A DNA stretch of 64,000 nt, from assembly GCA_026260175.1 (NCBI GenBank), contig JAKCWW010000225.1, positions 50,066-114,065 on the forward strand. Reading direction: 5' to 3'. The stretch comes from Reticulitermes lucifugus (taxonomy: Eukaryota; Arthropoda; Insecta; Blattodea; Rhinotermitidae). Made by a program: the position numbers and the translations under genes. This document shows positions 13,711-25,300 of this stretch, one piece after another (position 1 is the first letter of the stretch; the number at the start of each line of letters is the position of its first letter). A model generated the notes under the pieces. The model did not search any database and was not told the origin of the DNA. It saw nothing but the letters and a program-made list of their open reading frames with translations.

Positions 13711-13862
13711 CAAGAGATTTTCTCTTCTCCACACCCGTCCAGACTGGTGCTGGGGCCCATCCACCTTCCTGTATAACGGGGAGCGGGGCATTTCCCGGGG
13801 GTAAATCGGCTCGGGTGTGGTGTTGATCACCCACCCCCCATCTAGCGCTGAAGTCAAGAATG
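13711..13862 (+). mobile_element. SINE-B, partial copy lacking the tRNA head
   Basis: It aligns by eye with the body of the full copy at 46158-46437. Shared landmarks in order are GAGATTTTC, CACCCGTCCAGA, CTGGGGC, ATCCACCTTCCTGTATAA, CGGGGGTAAA, and ATCTAGCGCTGA. The tRNA-related 5' part is absent or too diverged. The open frames overlapping it (13513-13897, minus) are by-products of the repeat. Confidence 0.75.
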
Positions 13863-14125
13863 ATTACAGCCACAATTGTACTCCTCTGTGCATGCACACT
13901 GGGTAACGGGGAGATATGTTAACGCTGTGAGAACTTCAAATTTTGCAGTGCTTCTTGTTCGTATTTCAAATTCGATTTGCTAGAAGTCCGTAATACGCGA
14001 AGATAAACCTTATTTATATAGAGTCATGAAATACCCATGATGCATAAATATTAGTAGGCTATAACTTGTACTGTACTATAAGAAGTCTATCACTCATACT
14101 CATATGTATTTTTATTTCTTTGCAG

Positions 14126-14178
14126 CAAAAATGAAGTTACTATTGCCGCTAGTCGTGTGGATGTCGCTAACCACAAGT
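14126..14178 (+). CDS. Candidate signal-peptide exon of an unidentified host gene
   Basis: A pyrimidine-rich tract ending TTTCTTTGCAG (AG at 14124-14125) precedes CAAAA and an ATG at 14131. The frame reads MKLLLPLVVWMSLTTS and runs directly into a GTAAGT donor at 14179, leaving a phase-0 junction. A short positive N-terminus, a hydrophobic core and a polar end make a good secretory signal peptide. A small leading exon of this kind is common in insect secreted, cuticular and salivary protein genes. I did not find the 5' UTR exon or downstream exons, and I do not recognise the protein. The last exon base is T rather than G, which weakens the donor slightly. Chance occurrence in 64 kb is a real possibility. 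Confidence 0.3.
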
Positions 14179-14179
14179 G

Positions 14180-15260
14180 TAAGTAGAACGCTGGCGTTTT
14201 TTCCATTGATTTACATGTATCAGCACCTGTGGATCGAGCAAATCTGTGGACACATTCATGAGCTCAGGATTCACATAATTGCCACGACCTGCAACTGTAT
14301 ACCATACTCCGTAATTATACGCTGATATTGGCTCAGGCATACTAACATCACTTGTAATTAGCGCGGTTTGTTACTTTATTTAATGCTGTAATATTTGGAT
14401 TAAAACAGTTACCTTCGCTCAGCAAACAAAAGCTTACTATAAATTGTACACCAAGATAATAACCTCCCATTGTCTTAGGGGGAAGTCTTGTTAACAAGTA
14501 ATTAAGCTTATGCCACTTATTGTCCAGTACAAAAATGATGTATCATGCAAACCACTTCTATAGAAAGATAATAGTTTCCTATAACCAGTTTCAAAAATAA
14601 TTAAGTTCCTGTTTAATTGTTCATGATTCTCAGGCCGTGTGTGTTTCAACTAGTATCCCTCTGCGCCGATAAACTGTGCACGATAACCTTCTTTGACTGC
14701 CAAACTTCTCACAGCTTCTGAGTCGTAAAAATACAGTCGTGTAGAAAACAATGACTGCAATGTTTTATATTAATCTCGTTTATGCAGCCGTTCAAAAATT
14801 TTTCAATTTCTGACGGTTTAAAACCAACCAAGAAGACTGTTGTGTAGACCTTCATTATTATGTTCCTCATGCGTGGTAACGACGTCGAAGAATCTTAAAC
14901 GTAACTGTCTGTGAGAAGCGTGTATTTGCCGATACCATGCGCCAGTAACCAGTGACTTCCTAATGCACGCCGGGGCACTGTATGTAGAAGTCAGGTATAA
15001 AGGGTTTAAGTAAACTTAGAACAAGTACGTATTAGTATTGTGTTAACCTCTGAAGCACGAACAATACGTTGAAGAGTAAAACAGAAGGAAAAGTGAAAGG
15101 AGGAGGAGAGGAAGACATAAGAGGACGAGGACGTTGTTAATAAGAGATACGACACTATATTGTTCATTCCGTGCATTGTCGATAACCCATTCACAACACC
15201 CAAACCAAAGAAATTCACAATAATGTTCCCAAGTATTTTATATTATAATATCACGTTGAA
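14180..15260. other. Unassigned DNA
   Basis: If the exon ending at 14178 is real, this would be the start of its intron. No further exon or repeat is recognisable. Confidence 0.4.
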
Positions 15261-15266
15261 CACTCG

Positions 15267-15299
15267 TACATGTTTCGATCCCCAAGGGATAATCATCAG
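15267..15299 (-). other. Hammerhead-like motif: CTGATGA, hairpin, GAAAC
   Basis: Minus strand from 15299: CTGATGATT, then a perfect 5-bp hairpin ATCCC-TTG-GGGAT, then CGAAACATGTA. The layout matches the hammerhead core (CUGANGA, helix II, GAAA, very short helix III, NUH triplet GTA). It is exactly the same length (33 nt) as the motif at 56118-56150 and shares its 3' end. Against an active ribozyme: two unpaired Ts replace the usual first G-C pair of helix II, and I see no convincing helix I between flanking bases. Confidence 0.4.
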
Positions 15300-16738
15300 G
15301 GAATCAAATCAAAGCAACACCGCACAAAATCAAACCAGCAAACTTTGCATACAGTAGGAAGGTGTAAAAAAAGGCAAACATTTAAAATAGAGGATTTTTG
15401 TACTGTAGTTGTATAATGGATCTTGGTATACAGTGTCACGGAGGCAGCAAACGTACTTAACGGAGAATAACAGTGTGTGTTATCCTTCGTTAAGTACGTT
15501 CGAATGATATTGGTATATACGTGTAAAAATTATAAAGTTTCTATCTAAAAAGTATTCTCTACGCTTCTCTTCTTAGGTTCAAAGATTCTCGTATGAAATT
15601 TTGTGAATACATACAGTGCAATACCTACGTGAACAGAAGCAGTCTCTGGTGTATGATGCATAAATTAATCAAAACAAATATTTTTGGTACAATAGTTATT
15701 TAAATGTAACTTCATTATCTTCAGTAATGCTTTCCCGGCAAAACATAACATAATTGTACCGCAGGATTAGGGACGTGTTGTGCCGTTGCAGTTGCCATGA
15801 GTTTGACTGTACGCCCAGCTCAGAGAGTGGCTGATACGTTGGACATGTTGGAAATTGGGTCATAGTTTAGTCAGATGAAGAGAACTGGTTCTTACATCCG
15901 ATTGTGCTGTCTGGTTTGTGCTGGGTGTGGCGGTGGCCCCTAAACTACAGCAAAGTAATATATACCGTGTTAAAAGCCCGGCCCCGTTTACGCAAACCCA
16001 CTGTAGGTTGCTACATGGCCATAAGCGAATACGTTTATGCAGAGGCGTCAGCAAACTTATATTCCTATTCATAAGAAAGTGAAACCGATTAGATTCGAAA
16101 GTGATAACTCTCAAGATTGTCAGTGTACTTTATGCGGTACATGTGGGAGTTTGCCTTGTTCGTCCATTACACTAATGTACACTCATTTGCTTTTGGAAGA
16201 GGCTGACTCAACTACAGTGTCCGTGATATTGAAATGTTCTTGTATCAGGATAGGTACTTGAGTAGTTACGGTTGATGTTTCGAACGAAATGACATGTAGC
16301 CATTGGCCTTGCCTAAAAATTTGGTGTAATACAAAGTCTGATGCAAATGTCTATATTATTTAATGACGATTACTTTGATGACAACTAAAATAAGTGCAAT
16401 CCCTAAAACTAACAAAAACATCACTCCCAAGAAGCAAAGTTACCGAGCGTGTAGCTGTCTATGTCGCTGTAATTTCGATGTCAAGAATGATTAGTTCTTT
16501 ACCGAGTTCATTAGATATTATGGCTCGTTTTTTTATGCAAGAATTATTTCACTGTTAGGGTACAAAAATTTTGTGAAATATGTATTACATTTTATTAAGA
16601 GTTTTGGAGAAGGTAAATATTCATGTACACCAGTTATTGAGAGCCTTTTGCTGTTTAAAATCAACAGATTCATGTTCTGTTTCTTAACATGTTGGATTTA
16701 TAAAGCAGTAGAAATACTCTAGCATTTGTCAATTTAAA
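15300..16738. other. Unassigned DNA
   Basis: No supported gene or repeat. At 15550-15700 an acceptor-like CTTCTCTTCTTAG is followed by 41 open codons, but there is no donor and no recognisable protein. Confidence 0.45.
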
Positions 16739-16740
16739 TA

Positions 16741-16925
16741 CAGTCGAACCCAGTTATAACAACATCGGTTTATGCAAAACCTCGTCTATAGCGTCAGATA
16801 TTCTTTGGTGCTAATTAATCCCTCACTGATAACCGTAACATTATACTCCTCGGTTAGACCAACACTCGTTTATAACGACGCAAAATTTTCAGTCCCTTTC
16901 ATGACGTTATAACCGAGTTCGACTC
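16741..16925. mobile_element. Complete pogo/Tigger-type MITE
   Basis: It begins CAGTCGAACCCAGTTATAAC (16741-16760). Its other end, read inward on the minus strand from 16925, is GAGTCGAACTCGGTTATAAC, so 17 of 20 terminal bases match. TA flanks both sides (16739-16740 and 16926-16927), the target duplication expected for the Tc1/mariner/pogo group. The 185-bp length and lack of coding sequence make it a non-autonomous miniature element. Subterminal GTTATAAC and CGTTTATAAC motifs add further internal symmetry. The terminal divergence (three mismatches) suggests it is not recent. Confidence 0.85.
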
Positions 16926-17334
16926 TAATATAATCTAACCCATAACTTTTGTTTAGAGTGAAAACTGTTCTATTACACTTAAATGTGTACCTTAATACAG
17001 TTTCCCGAACTCGTTAACATCAGCGAACGTATTCTGCTATTGTTACTTGAAAGTAGGGTGGTCACGTTTCTGGCATCTACGTTTTCTCTGCTCACTGACA
17101 TTGTAACTGCTTGGAATAACTAAATAATTTACATAGGCGTGGTTCTGTCAGTATCAGGTAGCACGACACAAGGCGCTACAGCGCCCTTTTGAGTTCAACA
17201 TAAAGCACTGCTTTATACACGGTTATTAAAACCAATAAGTATAAGGTTAATGCAACGTAAGGTTGTCCCTGTGTACAGCATACAAGGGAGTGGAGTCTTA
17301 GCTGCACTCATTCTTAACTCCTGTTGTACTAGAT

Positions 17335-17545
17335 AGGAGTAAGTGGTTAGCTTCACGTTCAGGTCACTTTACCCGCTAGGGAATAGATCCTGTACCCATT
17401 GAACAGAAGGCTGGATGGGCTGCAGAGTCGATCTTGACGCTTTGGAGAAGACGTAAATCTCTTGCACTGCCGCGACTCGAATCAATTTTATTCGGACCTC
17501 CATCTCGTAGCCTAGTCATTACATCGGCTGCGCTAGCCTGTCTCC
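17335..17545 (-). mobile_element. SINE-B, diverged copy
   Basis: Reverse-complement copy sharing in order CACTTTACCCGCTAGGGAA, TGTACCCATTGAACAGAAGG, CTGGATGGGCTGCAGAG, then a head region with CTCGTAGC...TACATCGGCTGCGCTAGC matching the reverse tRNA-like head of the other copies. It carries GCTTTGGAGAAGA in the body, a block shared with the copy at 63795-63957 but not with those at 27101, 33941 or 46158. That marks a separate subfamily. Confidence 0.65.
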
Positions 17546-18112
17546 TCCAAAGACGTACAGGAATAAATTAAGTACTGATATTACGGTCTTCTGGGATCGT
17601 CCTCATTTAATCGTCCAGCAGTCATCCTACCACTGGTGCTGTAGTCAGAGACACTAACAGTGTCTTAAATTGTAAGAATGAGGAAAGATCAGCATAGGAA
17701 AAGTGCTTATGGTAAGCACGCCTGGAACCTGGATAAGAGCTCTATTCTCATGAGTCATCGACAGACCACCAGGGCTTAACTTGTCAGGATGAACCTTCCA
17801 TCACTTGTAAGCTTGAATGAAGAAAGCTGGACGGAAATTAATGATGACCGTAAGACGAAATATTTTTTATTTAGATTTGAGAGTTTTTGTTTCTCAGTTG
17901 AATAGAATATTCTCAAATATGTTTTGTCTTTTTTACCAGTTTAAGATGGCTTTAAGGCTTGTGTTATTAGAAACAATAAGACATACTGTTTGGGTACAAA
18001 TGTTGTTCGTTCCTGGCATCTCTAAATTCTCCTATGTCAAATTTGCTTCAGGAGATGTCGGCCAGGCGACTCGCTTGACCATCCTTACCTCCAACCTTCG
18101 CCACCTGTCTCT

Positions 18113-18412
18113 TTTCTTCCTGTCTGTCTGTCTGTCTGTATGCCCGTCTCTCTCTCTGTATATATAATATATAATATATATATATAAAATCACGCAGATA
18201 GCTCTAAGAGTGGGAAATTCGTGTTTAAAGCACGTAAAGCTAATTGTCTTAACCCGCTTAATAAAGTGATACTGAATGTGCTACAGTTAGTACACATTTT
18301 AATGTTTGCTACTGTATTGAGTAGAGCCTCTCAATACCAAATTTCATTAGCGCTTGCTCATGCATAATGGCGTTATTACAAGAATAATAGCTGAATTACA
18401 GACAGACACGGT
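18113..18412. repeat. CTGT-headed dispersed repeat pair with TCTG and TA microsatellites
   Basis: A (TCTG)n run (about 18117-18140) leads into TC and TA dinucleotide runs (to about 18187). At the other end, read on the minus strand from 18412, another GTCTGTCTG head is followed by ATGAAATTTGGTATTGAG. That matches the GTGAAATTTGATATTGAG core of the tandem repeat at 35822-36250. The two heads point at each other. Confidence 0.5.
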
Positions 18413-20458
18413 ATAGATAGAAAGTGCTTAGTAGGCCTACTCCTGGGAAGCTCCATGAAAAAGACGCTTCACCAAATCGTCTCGGCGCCAGAAATCACAG
18501 GGTAAAAGAAGGGATATGAGATGTCAAGTACGTACTCCTCTTGAACAAAGCCTCCAGCACAAATTTCTGAATGCTGTCTTTCGCTAATATGTTTTAGACA
18601 ATTATTTCAGTCCTGTTCAGTTGGGCTTATGTAACAAGTACTTAATTCCGGTTGAAGAAAAGAGATATTATTTCCCACTGCATATTTGCTTCCTACAGGC
18701 TCACCCACACTCCCCTCATCGTCTAGACTTCACTCTGACCTCTTTTGTCACGAAACTGATGGCGCTGAGCACAGCTGCAGTTAATGCAACGTTCTGATAG
18801 CGTTATTTTCCTACTGACATCAAGGTCTGCAGGAAAATAATACATTAGTAATGCAGTTGAAATTGTAACTTTAAGTGACAGAAGTACCCTCGTTATTGAA
18901 ATGTAATATTACCAAAGATTTCGACATCATCAGTACGGCTTGATGCAGACTTTGAAACGAATGCAGTCAGTAGTTACGCCCTAAATTTGTTACTTAAGTA
19001 ACTGGTAACACTTAAGGAAACGTATCTACTTATGCACACAGAAATTGGCATAATTCATTATATTTCTGAAACAATGGGAAACTGGTAGGCTATGTACTGT
19101 GAAAACCGTGCGCGTATTAAAAAATTTACGTCCCACGTTATTTATATTTGACTGAAGGAAATCTCTGAAACCCGTAGTACAATAGGCCTGAGTTGTAATT
19201 CCCAAAACAGCTTCCGGTGACAGTGGCTATTCCCCGAATTTGGTGGAAATGTTCTGCTACAGGAAAAAGTGATATATATAATTTCCTAATTTGAAAATGA
19301 TTTAAATAAAATAAAGAAGACCATGGATAGAATTTTTTATCCTCATCTCGTCAGATATCTGTTATTTTTCCAAAAAAGGTGATTTTTCCCAGTAATAGTA
19401 TTTTCTAAGTTGTATATATGCAGTGGTATATATATATATATCTACTATGTAGTAATTTGTAAATATCTAGCTAATATTTTTATATTTTACGGAATTTTAC
19501 ATCACGATTTAAACAAAATGTTACAGTTTTCTGTAAAATGGCTTCAGTAATGTTTACTGTAACTTTTACATAATGAGGAAAGTCCGAAATAACACTGCAT
19601 AAGTAAACTCTCCTAAAACGTGTTAAATTGTGTTGCATCTAGAAGTTTATTTCCTGTGCATGATTGACGGATGTGACGAAGTACTTGCCATGTCTTCATT
19701 TAGTAACTGTTGTTGCTGAAAGTAAACTATTTTCCCGAAAAGTCTCATATAAGTAATGCACATGAAGAGTAAAGCTTTTATTATAGTGATTACGAAGGGG
19801 ACTTCCAGGAGCAACATAACTGCTGTGTACTTTCGTTACTTGCTCCCACCTCCACATCGTCTTTACCGTTGTCTGATGTAGTTACTTATTCTAAAGTGCA
19901 ATAATAATACTGGAGTACGTTGCTTTGCTCACTAGACTAGTTACACTGACCGTTATTGCATTCGTGTCTGTCTCTAACTGCTACATTATTTCTCTAATGA
20001 ACCTCTCTCTCCGCCCCAGAGTTCATCCAACTTTACTCTTGTTATCTTGATATTTTCTTGTTATTCTTACTTTCTATCTGAATTTCCGTTTTCATTAAGT
20101 GAGCATATTTCCTGCTTTTTGGATTCATCATGCCGTGAGTTTCCTGACGTACGCTACCATATTGAATTCCATTCTATCACTGAAGTCACACAACGTCACT
20201 AAAACAGAAGGCTGAGTAATCACATTTTCTAGTCTGCATTTTCGAATATTTACATTTACTATCCTTATGTGCCTTACCAAACACACTGGACCCTCATCCA
20301 CATGCATATGCAATGTTGAAATAACAATACCACATCTGCAAGTCCTCATAGAAACGACACTCCGTGAAAACGTTACCGTATGACAAGCATCCAAATTGTG
20401 GGCACTGTTAGGAACGTTAACAGTGAAGTTGGCACAGTGTAAAACTCTAAAACGCTGA
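18413..20458. other. Unassigned DNA
   Basis: AT-rich with short TA runs (for example 19427-19440). No supported gene; the 88-codon minus-strand frame at 20128-20394 has no recognisable content. Confidence 0.45.
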
Positions 20459-20704
20459 ACTACTTTCTGTTATGAGAAACAATTTATTAATAATGCACCA
20501 GGATACGTCAGTCAGTGTGGTGGTGCTTCATGGGCTGGACGACTGCGTTCCAATTCTGGAATAAGTAAGAATAGTTCACCAGGCCGTCTCAGAAAAAAAC
20601 ATCCAGTCTCCTATCCCGTTGTTCTTGGGGACTCTTCAAACGGCGAAGAAAGCGAGCCTGAAGGTGATAGCTTAATTTCCACGTCTAGGTCTCTAGGCGG
20701 ATGA
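20459..20704 (+). CDS. Coding-like open frame without a start codon, unidentified
   Basis: Eighty-one open codons run from just after a stop at 20456-20458 to a stop at 20702-20704. The second half has a composition unlike the surrounding noise: basic and serine/glycine-rich (RLRSNSGISKNSSPGRLRKK), then a short acidic tract (GDSSNGEESEPEGDS), then STSRSLGG and the stop. That pattern is typical of disordered C-terminal tails. There is no ATG in frame. Possible acceptors at 20500-20501 and 20514-20515 lack a pyrimidine tract. Length alone is not significant in a 64 kb window. It could be a terminal exon, a retropseudogene piece or chance; no family recognised. Confidence 0.2.
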   Translation, partial: TTFCYEKQFINNAPGYVSQCGGASWAGRLRSNSGISKNSSPGRLRKKHPVSYPVVLGDSSNGEESEPEGDSLISTSRSLGG

Positions 20705-22115
20705 ATCCTCACCTCGGTGTTCCCTAGACCTTCGTGGCACAGTAAGACTCTGTATGTATGTGTACATTCCCATTAAAACGATTTAAAAGAAGGTCTGTCG
20801 GAAATAGGACGAAACTATAACGCATGTTCTGGCGGCGGTAGATGTGAATATTAGTCTTCTGAAAGAGACGCCATGTATTTTGGTGGGTGGATGCCAAAGT
20901 TTCGGAGGAATGTGATGACTGCCTGCAGGGTAGATGCCTTAAATATGGCGGAAGCTCTTTCTTCAGTAAATCTGGTACATATCTACCAAGGTATACGGCA
21001 TCACAACATTTTTATGGGACAAAATTATTTACACTTTGTGCATCCGAGAGCAGAAGGCTCTTGTAAGTTTTATAAGGACCCAGTGGTGTAATGTGATTTT
21101 GGTTTTATATTTTCTATTTCTGTCGAGGGATCGCTATACTGTTTTAGGCAGTTTAATCAAGATAATTTCGGATTATATCAATGTGACATTAATTTTCTTC
21201 GGTGGTGTCTACGACTCGCTGATGCAGCGTGCTCAAAAATGTGCCTGGTCCGTTCTCATAAAAGGTTTGCTAAAATAATTAAGCTTTCAGCATTGTCCGG
21301 TGTTATGTTTAAATAATTTATCAGATTCTTCGAAATATCTAAGCAAAGTTCAATTTTTAACTCCAAGTGACAATTATTTACAGAAGCCTGTATTACCGGG
21401 ACTCGTCTGTACTATCCGGTGTCATGAAAACAAAAGTGAGCAATGTTAAATAATGTAAATAAATGATATGAATATGTCCCTTCGGCACTCAGTCCAGTTA
21501 TGGTAAAAAGCCGCTGTGTATTACTTGTCGTCAGTGAAGTGGACGTACGAGAGCAGTGCGAGATGTTCAGTGGAACTAAACAAGGCTCTGAATCCAGAAG
21601 TGCCAATTCGCTGAGAACTATTTAACCTTCAGATTCCAAAGCCGTGTATGTAGTGGTATTATGAAACTGTAAGTCGAGCTTATTAAAATACTGACGTAGG
21701 TGGAACCTGTATTGTAAATGTAGCCTCTTTTGAAATTAGGACTTAAAAGTCACAAGGCACATCTTTTATGAATGATGGGAGGTATTTCTCGGTATTTCCC
21801 AGGCCCCGTACAGTTACACAAACTACCCAGTGTCGCACTGTTCTTGGCCGACATTACTGCACTTGTAACTCTGTAGAATCTATTCATTAAGTGATGGAAT
21901 GCAGCTTAAGTCTTTCCTCATTCTTTCTCTTTCCTCTTGTTTCATTTGTCACGCCGGATCACTACCGGTATGTATGTTCTCACACTGCATGTCGTTATCA
22001 CACCACGTTCTGACGAATCTCATTCACATCTCACCTTAAAGCGCTCGGTAATATAATAACGGATTTGAAGCTTGTGGAATAACAATGTACAGCTGTAATT
22101 TAATTTATATGTAAT
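20705..22115. other. Unassigned DNA
   Basis: Two overlapping open frames (20873-21091 and 21036-21278, plus) have no recognisable domain. Nothing else supported. Confidence 0.45.
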
Positions 22116-22375
22116 GATCCCAGTGGCCGCGCGGTCTAAGGCGTAGGTCTGAGGCCGCTTGCTTACTGGGATTGTGGGTTCGAATCCCGCCGGGGGCATG
22201 GATGTCTGTCTCCTGTGAGTGTTGTGTGGTGTCAGGTAGAGGTCTCTGCGACGGGCTGGTCCCTCGTCCAGAGGAGTCCTACCGAGTGTGGTGTGTCTCA
22301 GCATTGTGATCGTGAAGCCTCGAACAATGAGGCGGCCTAGGCCCCCAAGGGGCTGTCGAGCCATTGAAAAAAAAT
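22116..22375 (+). mobile_element. SINE-A, full-length tRNA-derived SINE
   Basis: The head resembles a Leu/Ser-type tRNA: an A-box region TGGCCGCGCGGTCTAAGG (about 22124-22141) and a perfect B box GGTTCGAATCC (22177-22187), the two internal RNA polymerase III promoter elements. A body of about 180 bp follows, ending in GGGGCTGTCGAGCCATTG and an A-rich tail (to about 22375). The minus-strand open frame across it is an artefact of the repeat. The A box carries a CG insertion relative to a canonical tRNA. Well preserved, hence probably fairly young. Confidence 0.9.
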
Positions 22376-25300
22376 AATTAAAATATGGAAATGCAGGAAA
22401 TACTTAAGGAAACTCTCAGTTGTGTTACTGAACAATTTTCATTAGCGAGTTTTGTAGGAATTTTAAATACCTGGCACACAAATTCCGAGTGTGTACGTCA
22501 GGAGTGATACGATATAATTTAATCCTATTTCTATCACAAATATCAAAGGAATATTTACGAATACATAAGTTACAGAACATTGTGAAACATTTGTGTCATT
22601 ATATCTGTGCAGCGTTTAGGAAGAAAGCTACGAAGCAAGCAATACTGTCATTTAATGTATTTAATATTTCGTATTAATGTCAGTCTTTTCCTTAAAATTT
22701 TATGGATAGAGTAAATCTGGATATTCAATAATAAATAAAAGCCATTGCCTTTTATTACCCTGATTAACACGATGTTTCTTGTACTTTCTGTGTCGTTATA
22801 ATTTACCACCCCTTCTTAGTCTCTCAAGGCAAACGAGGCGCTGTTGGTATCATCATTTTGCCTGGGTCCCGTTTCAGCCCCGAATGCATGGACTGAATTT
22901 CATAGAGTTTTGTTTAAACACTTTGATATCTGAGGCTATCCCAACATTTTATTTAGACCTCACCCTAATTGCTGCACGGGCTTATATTTCGCGTAACAGC
23001 TGATTTTAATTTCCGGCAACCAGTAATAACAACATGACGGACTTAACGAATATGTCAGATGAGTAATGTTAGTACCACTTGATAAAAGATCCTGAAATAA
23101 CTAATACGTTGTAATGTGTCTTTGAAAAATAAGTTTATTTCTGTATAAGGTAATACAATGTGAATTGTAACATACTATATCATATCTACGCTATCCCAAC
23201 ACGATAACCCATAAGCTAAATTACGTTACTATTAAATAATAAAATTACATTACTGAAGTATAACATTAACATTATCCTACACTATGAATTTCGATGCCGG
23301 TACAAAGTCCTGAAGTGGTTAATATTGTCTCTTGAAAGGCTGGTCTTCTTCCTTCGTGAATTATGTCATTAAATCGTCAGTGTTGGTTTTGTTTGTGTCC
23401 TCGGCTCACTTTCCACTACCTTACTGTCCGCAGAATTAATTATGCATGACGTAATATAACATAACATAAAGGTCATCGCGACAACGGAACATTCGCGATA
23501 AATACATAATGGTACAATTATAAAATTTAAAGGAGGACAAAGACTGCCGTTGGACATTGTAATTTTGACCACATGACAATGATGTCTAACTTCAGGAAAT
23601 GCTTCCACATTCCATTAGAAGGCGTCAGGGTTGTACAGATATTAGGATGCTGATGACATTTGAGACACTGTTGCCTGCACTAACTCAACAATCTCTCTAG
23701 AATGTAGCATCTTCCATTTATTCGTTTCAAGGTAAAGACATTGTGCTTTCTCGTCTCTTGGTCAGTTCGACGCTGTTGGGGACCTAACAAAGACTAACAT
23801 AAGATAAGTGATGAGGGAAGGAGAGAGACAGGTAGTTATTTCTTCAAACGAGGCACGGTCTTACGGGCCTCCAGGACACGGTGTATTGGCACAAACATGC
23901 GTAAACTCATGCAGCCAAGAAATGTGTCCACGGAAGTATGCAGAAGGAAATGTCATGGCTCGTAATAATGCTCCAGAATGTCAGTGACCCCTCCCATCTC
24001 TGCTCATCTACATTTCAAAGTCTCTTAATGGAGTTGTGCCTGTCAGATGTCGAGGATTGGACATATTTTACGTAATCTGTTACTCAGAGCGACATATTGC
24101 CGTAACTAACATAATTTACAATGGCCGATGGCGGAACATAACCAAAACAAATGTACACAAAGTTTGTGTGCTGCAGTCATTTCCTGCTTTAGAAGGTATG
24201 GCATTACCTAAGTGACAATTGTTACCTGCTTGTGGTGATAATGTGGTGTGAACATGTTTCATCCTAACTATTATATATGACGTCCACTCCTAGTGTAAAC
24301 ATATCAATATAGGGTCGAGTTCATGTGTACGGAGTATTTACGTCTCTGTGCGAATTTATTTTCTGTCTTTTATACATTTATCGTTCTTTGTTTCCAAGAA
24401 GAATATTACATATGAAGACGCGTTCGTATTGACAAAAGACACAACAGATACCACGATACTTGTATTGCTGACAAATTGGATCTCTGCAGAGAATTTATTT
24501 CGGTATTACATGTGATCGAAGTTTGTGGTATAATAATTCAGCTAAATATGACGGTTCTGACAGTGTAATGTCGATAGTTAGTGAAAGCCTATTATATATA
24601 TTTCCGAAGAGCGAAAGCAGAAACACTATCACTTAACAAACAACATTATACTTCAGTGTAAGAATTTCTTACCAGTTTCAATGTGAAGACATATTGAGTT
24701 CGATAACGCGCGAGGTATAACATACCGGTTGATCCCAGCTGTTTTACATCACAAGGGTGAGGACAAATGAGCCCAGAATACTGATGGTAAACGGCACGGG
24801 AAGCCGAAATTTGAGAGATAACTCAGTCCACAGTGCCACTTACAAAACTTTCCCCTGAATTCTGAAGGAATTGAACGCAATCCTATAGGTAAAAACGCGG
24901 CATTTATTAATTGATTTCCGGTAATATGTGATGATTATTTTTTTATTTATTTCATTCGTAAGTTAGATAAAATTACATTTCAAAATTAGTAAAAACAGAA
25001 GAGTATAAATACTCCGATTAAATTTTCAACAAAAATTGGTTATTATAACACCACCTGTTAAGAAAAGCGTGGTTTTTGAAAGTAGAGTTTATGTGTTTTC
25101 ATCTATTACTTTCCTAAACAACATAAGAGATTGGTATCTGTAATAATGATAATTTGTGTTTCCTGCAATGCAAGTACATTTTTTTGAATATAATGTAGAT
25201 ATATTTCAGGGTTCAAAGGGTTAAATATAAGTATGTTCCTTAATTTTCTTTTGCGTGTATAGTATTGAAGGTTACCTTATGATTATACACGTAACTTAAG

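Noticed and set aside
15548-15710. Open frame after a CTTCTCTTCTTAG acceptor
   Set aside because: No donor, ends in a stop after 41 codons, phase does not fit the exon at 14126-14178, protein unrecognised.
22124-22190. tRNA gene (A and B boxes present)
   Set aside because: The tRNA-like part continues into a conserved body with an A-rich tail and recurs at 39.7 kb, so it is the head of a SINE.
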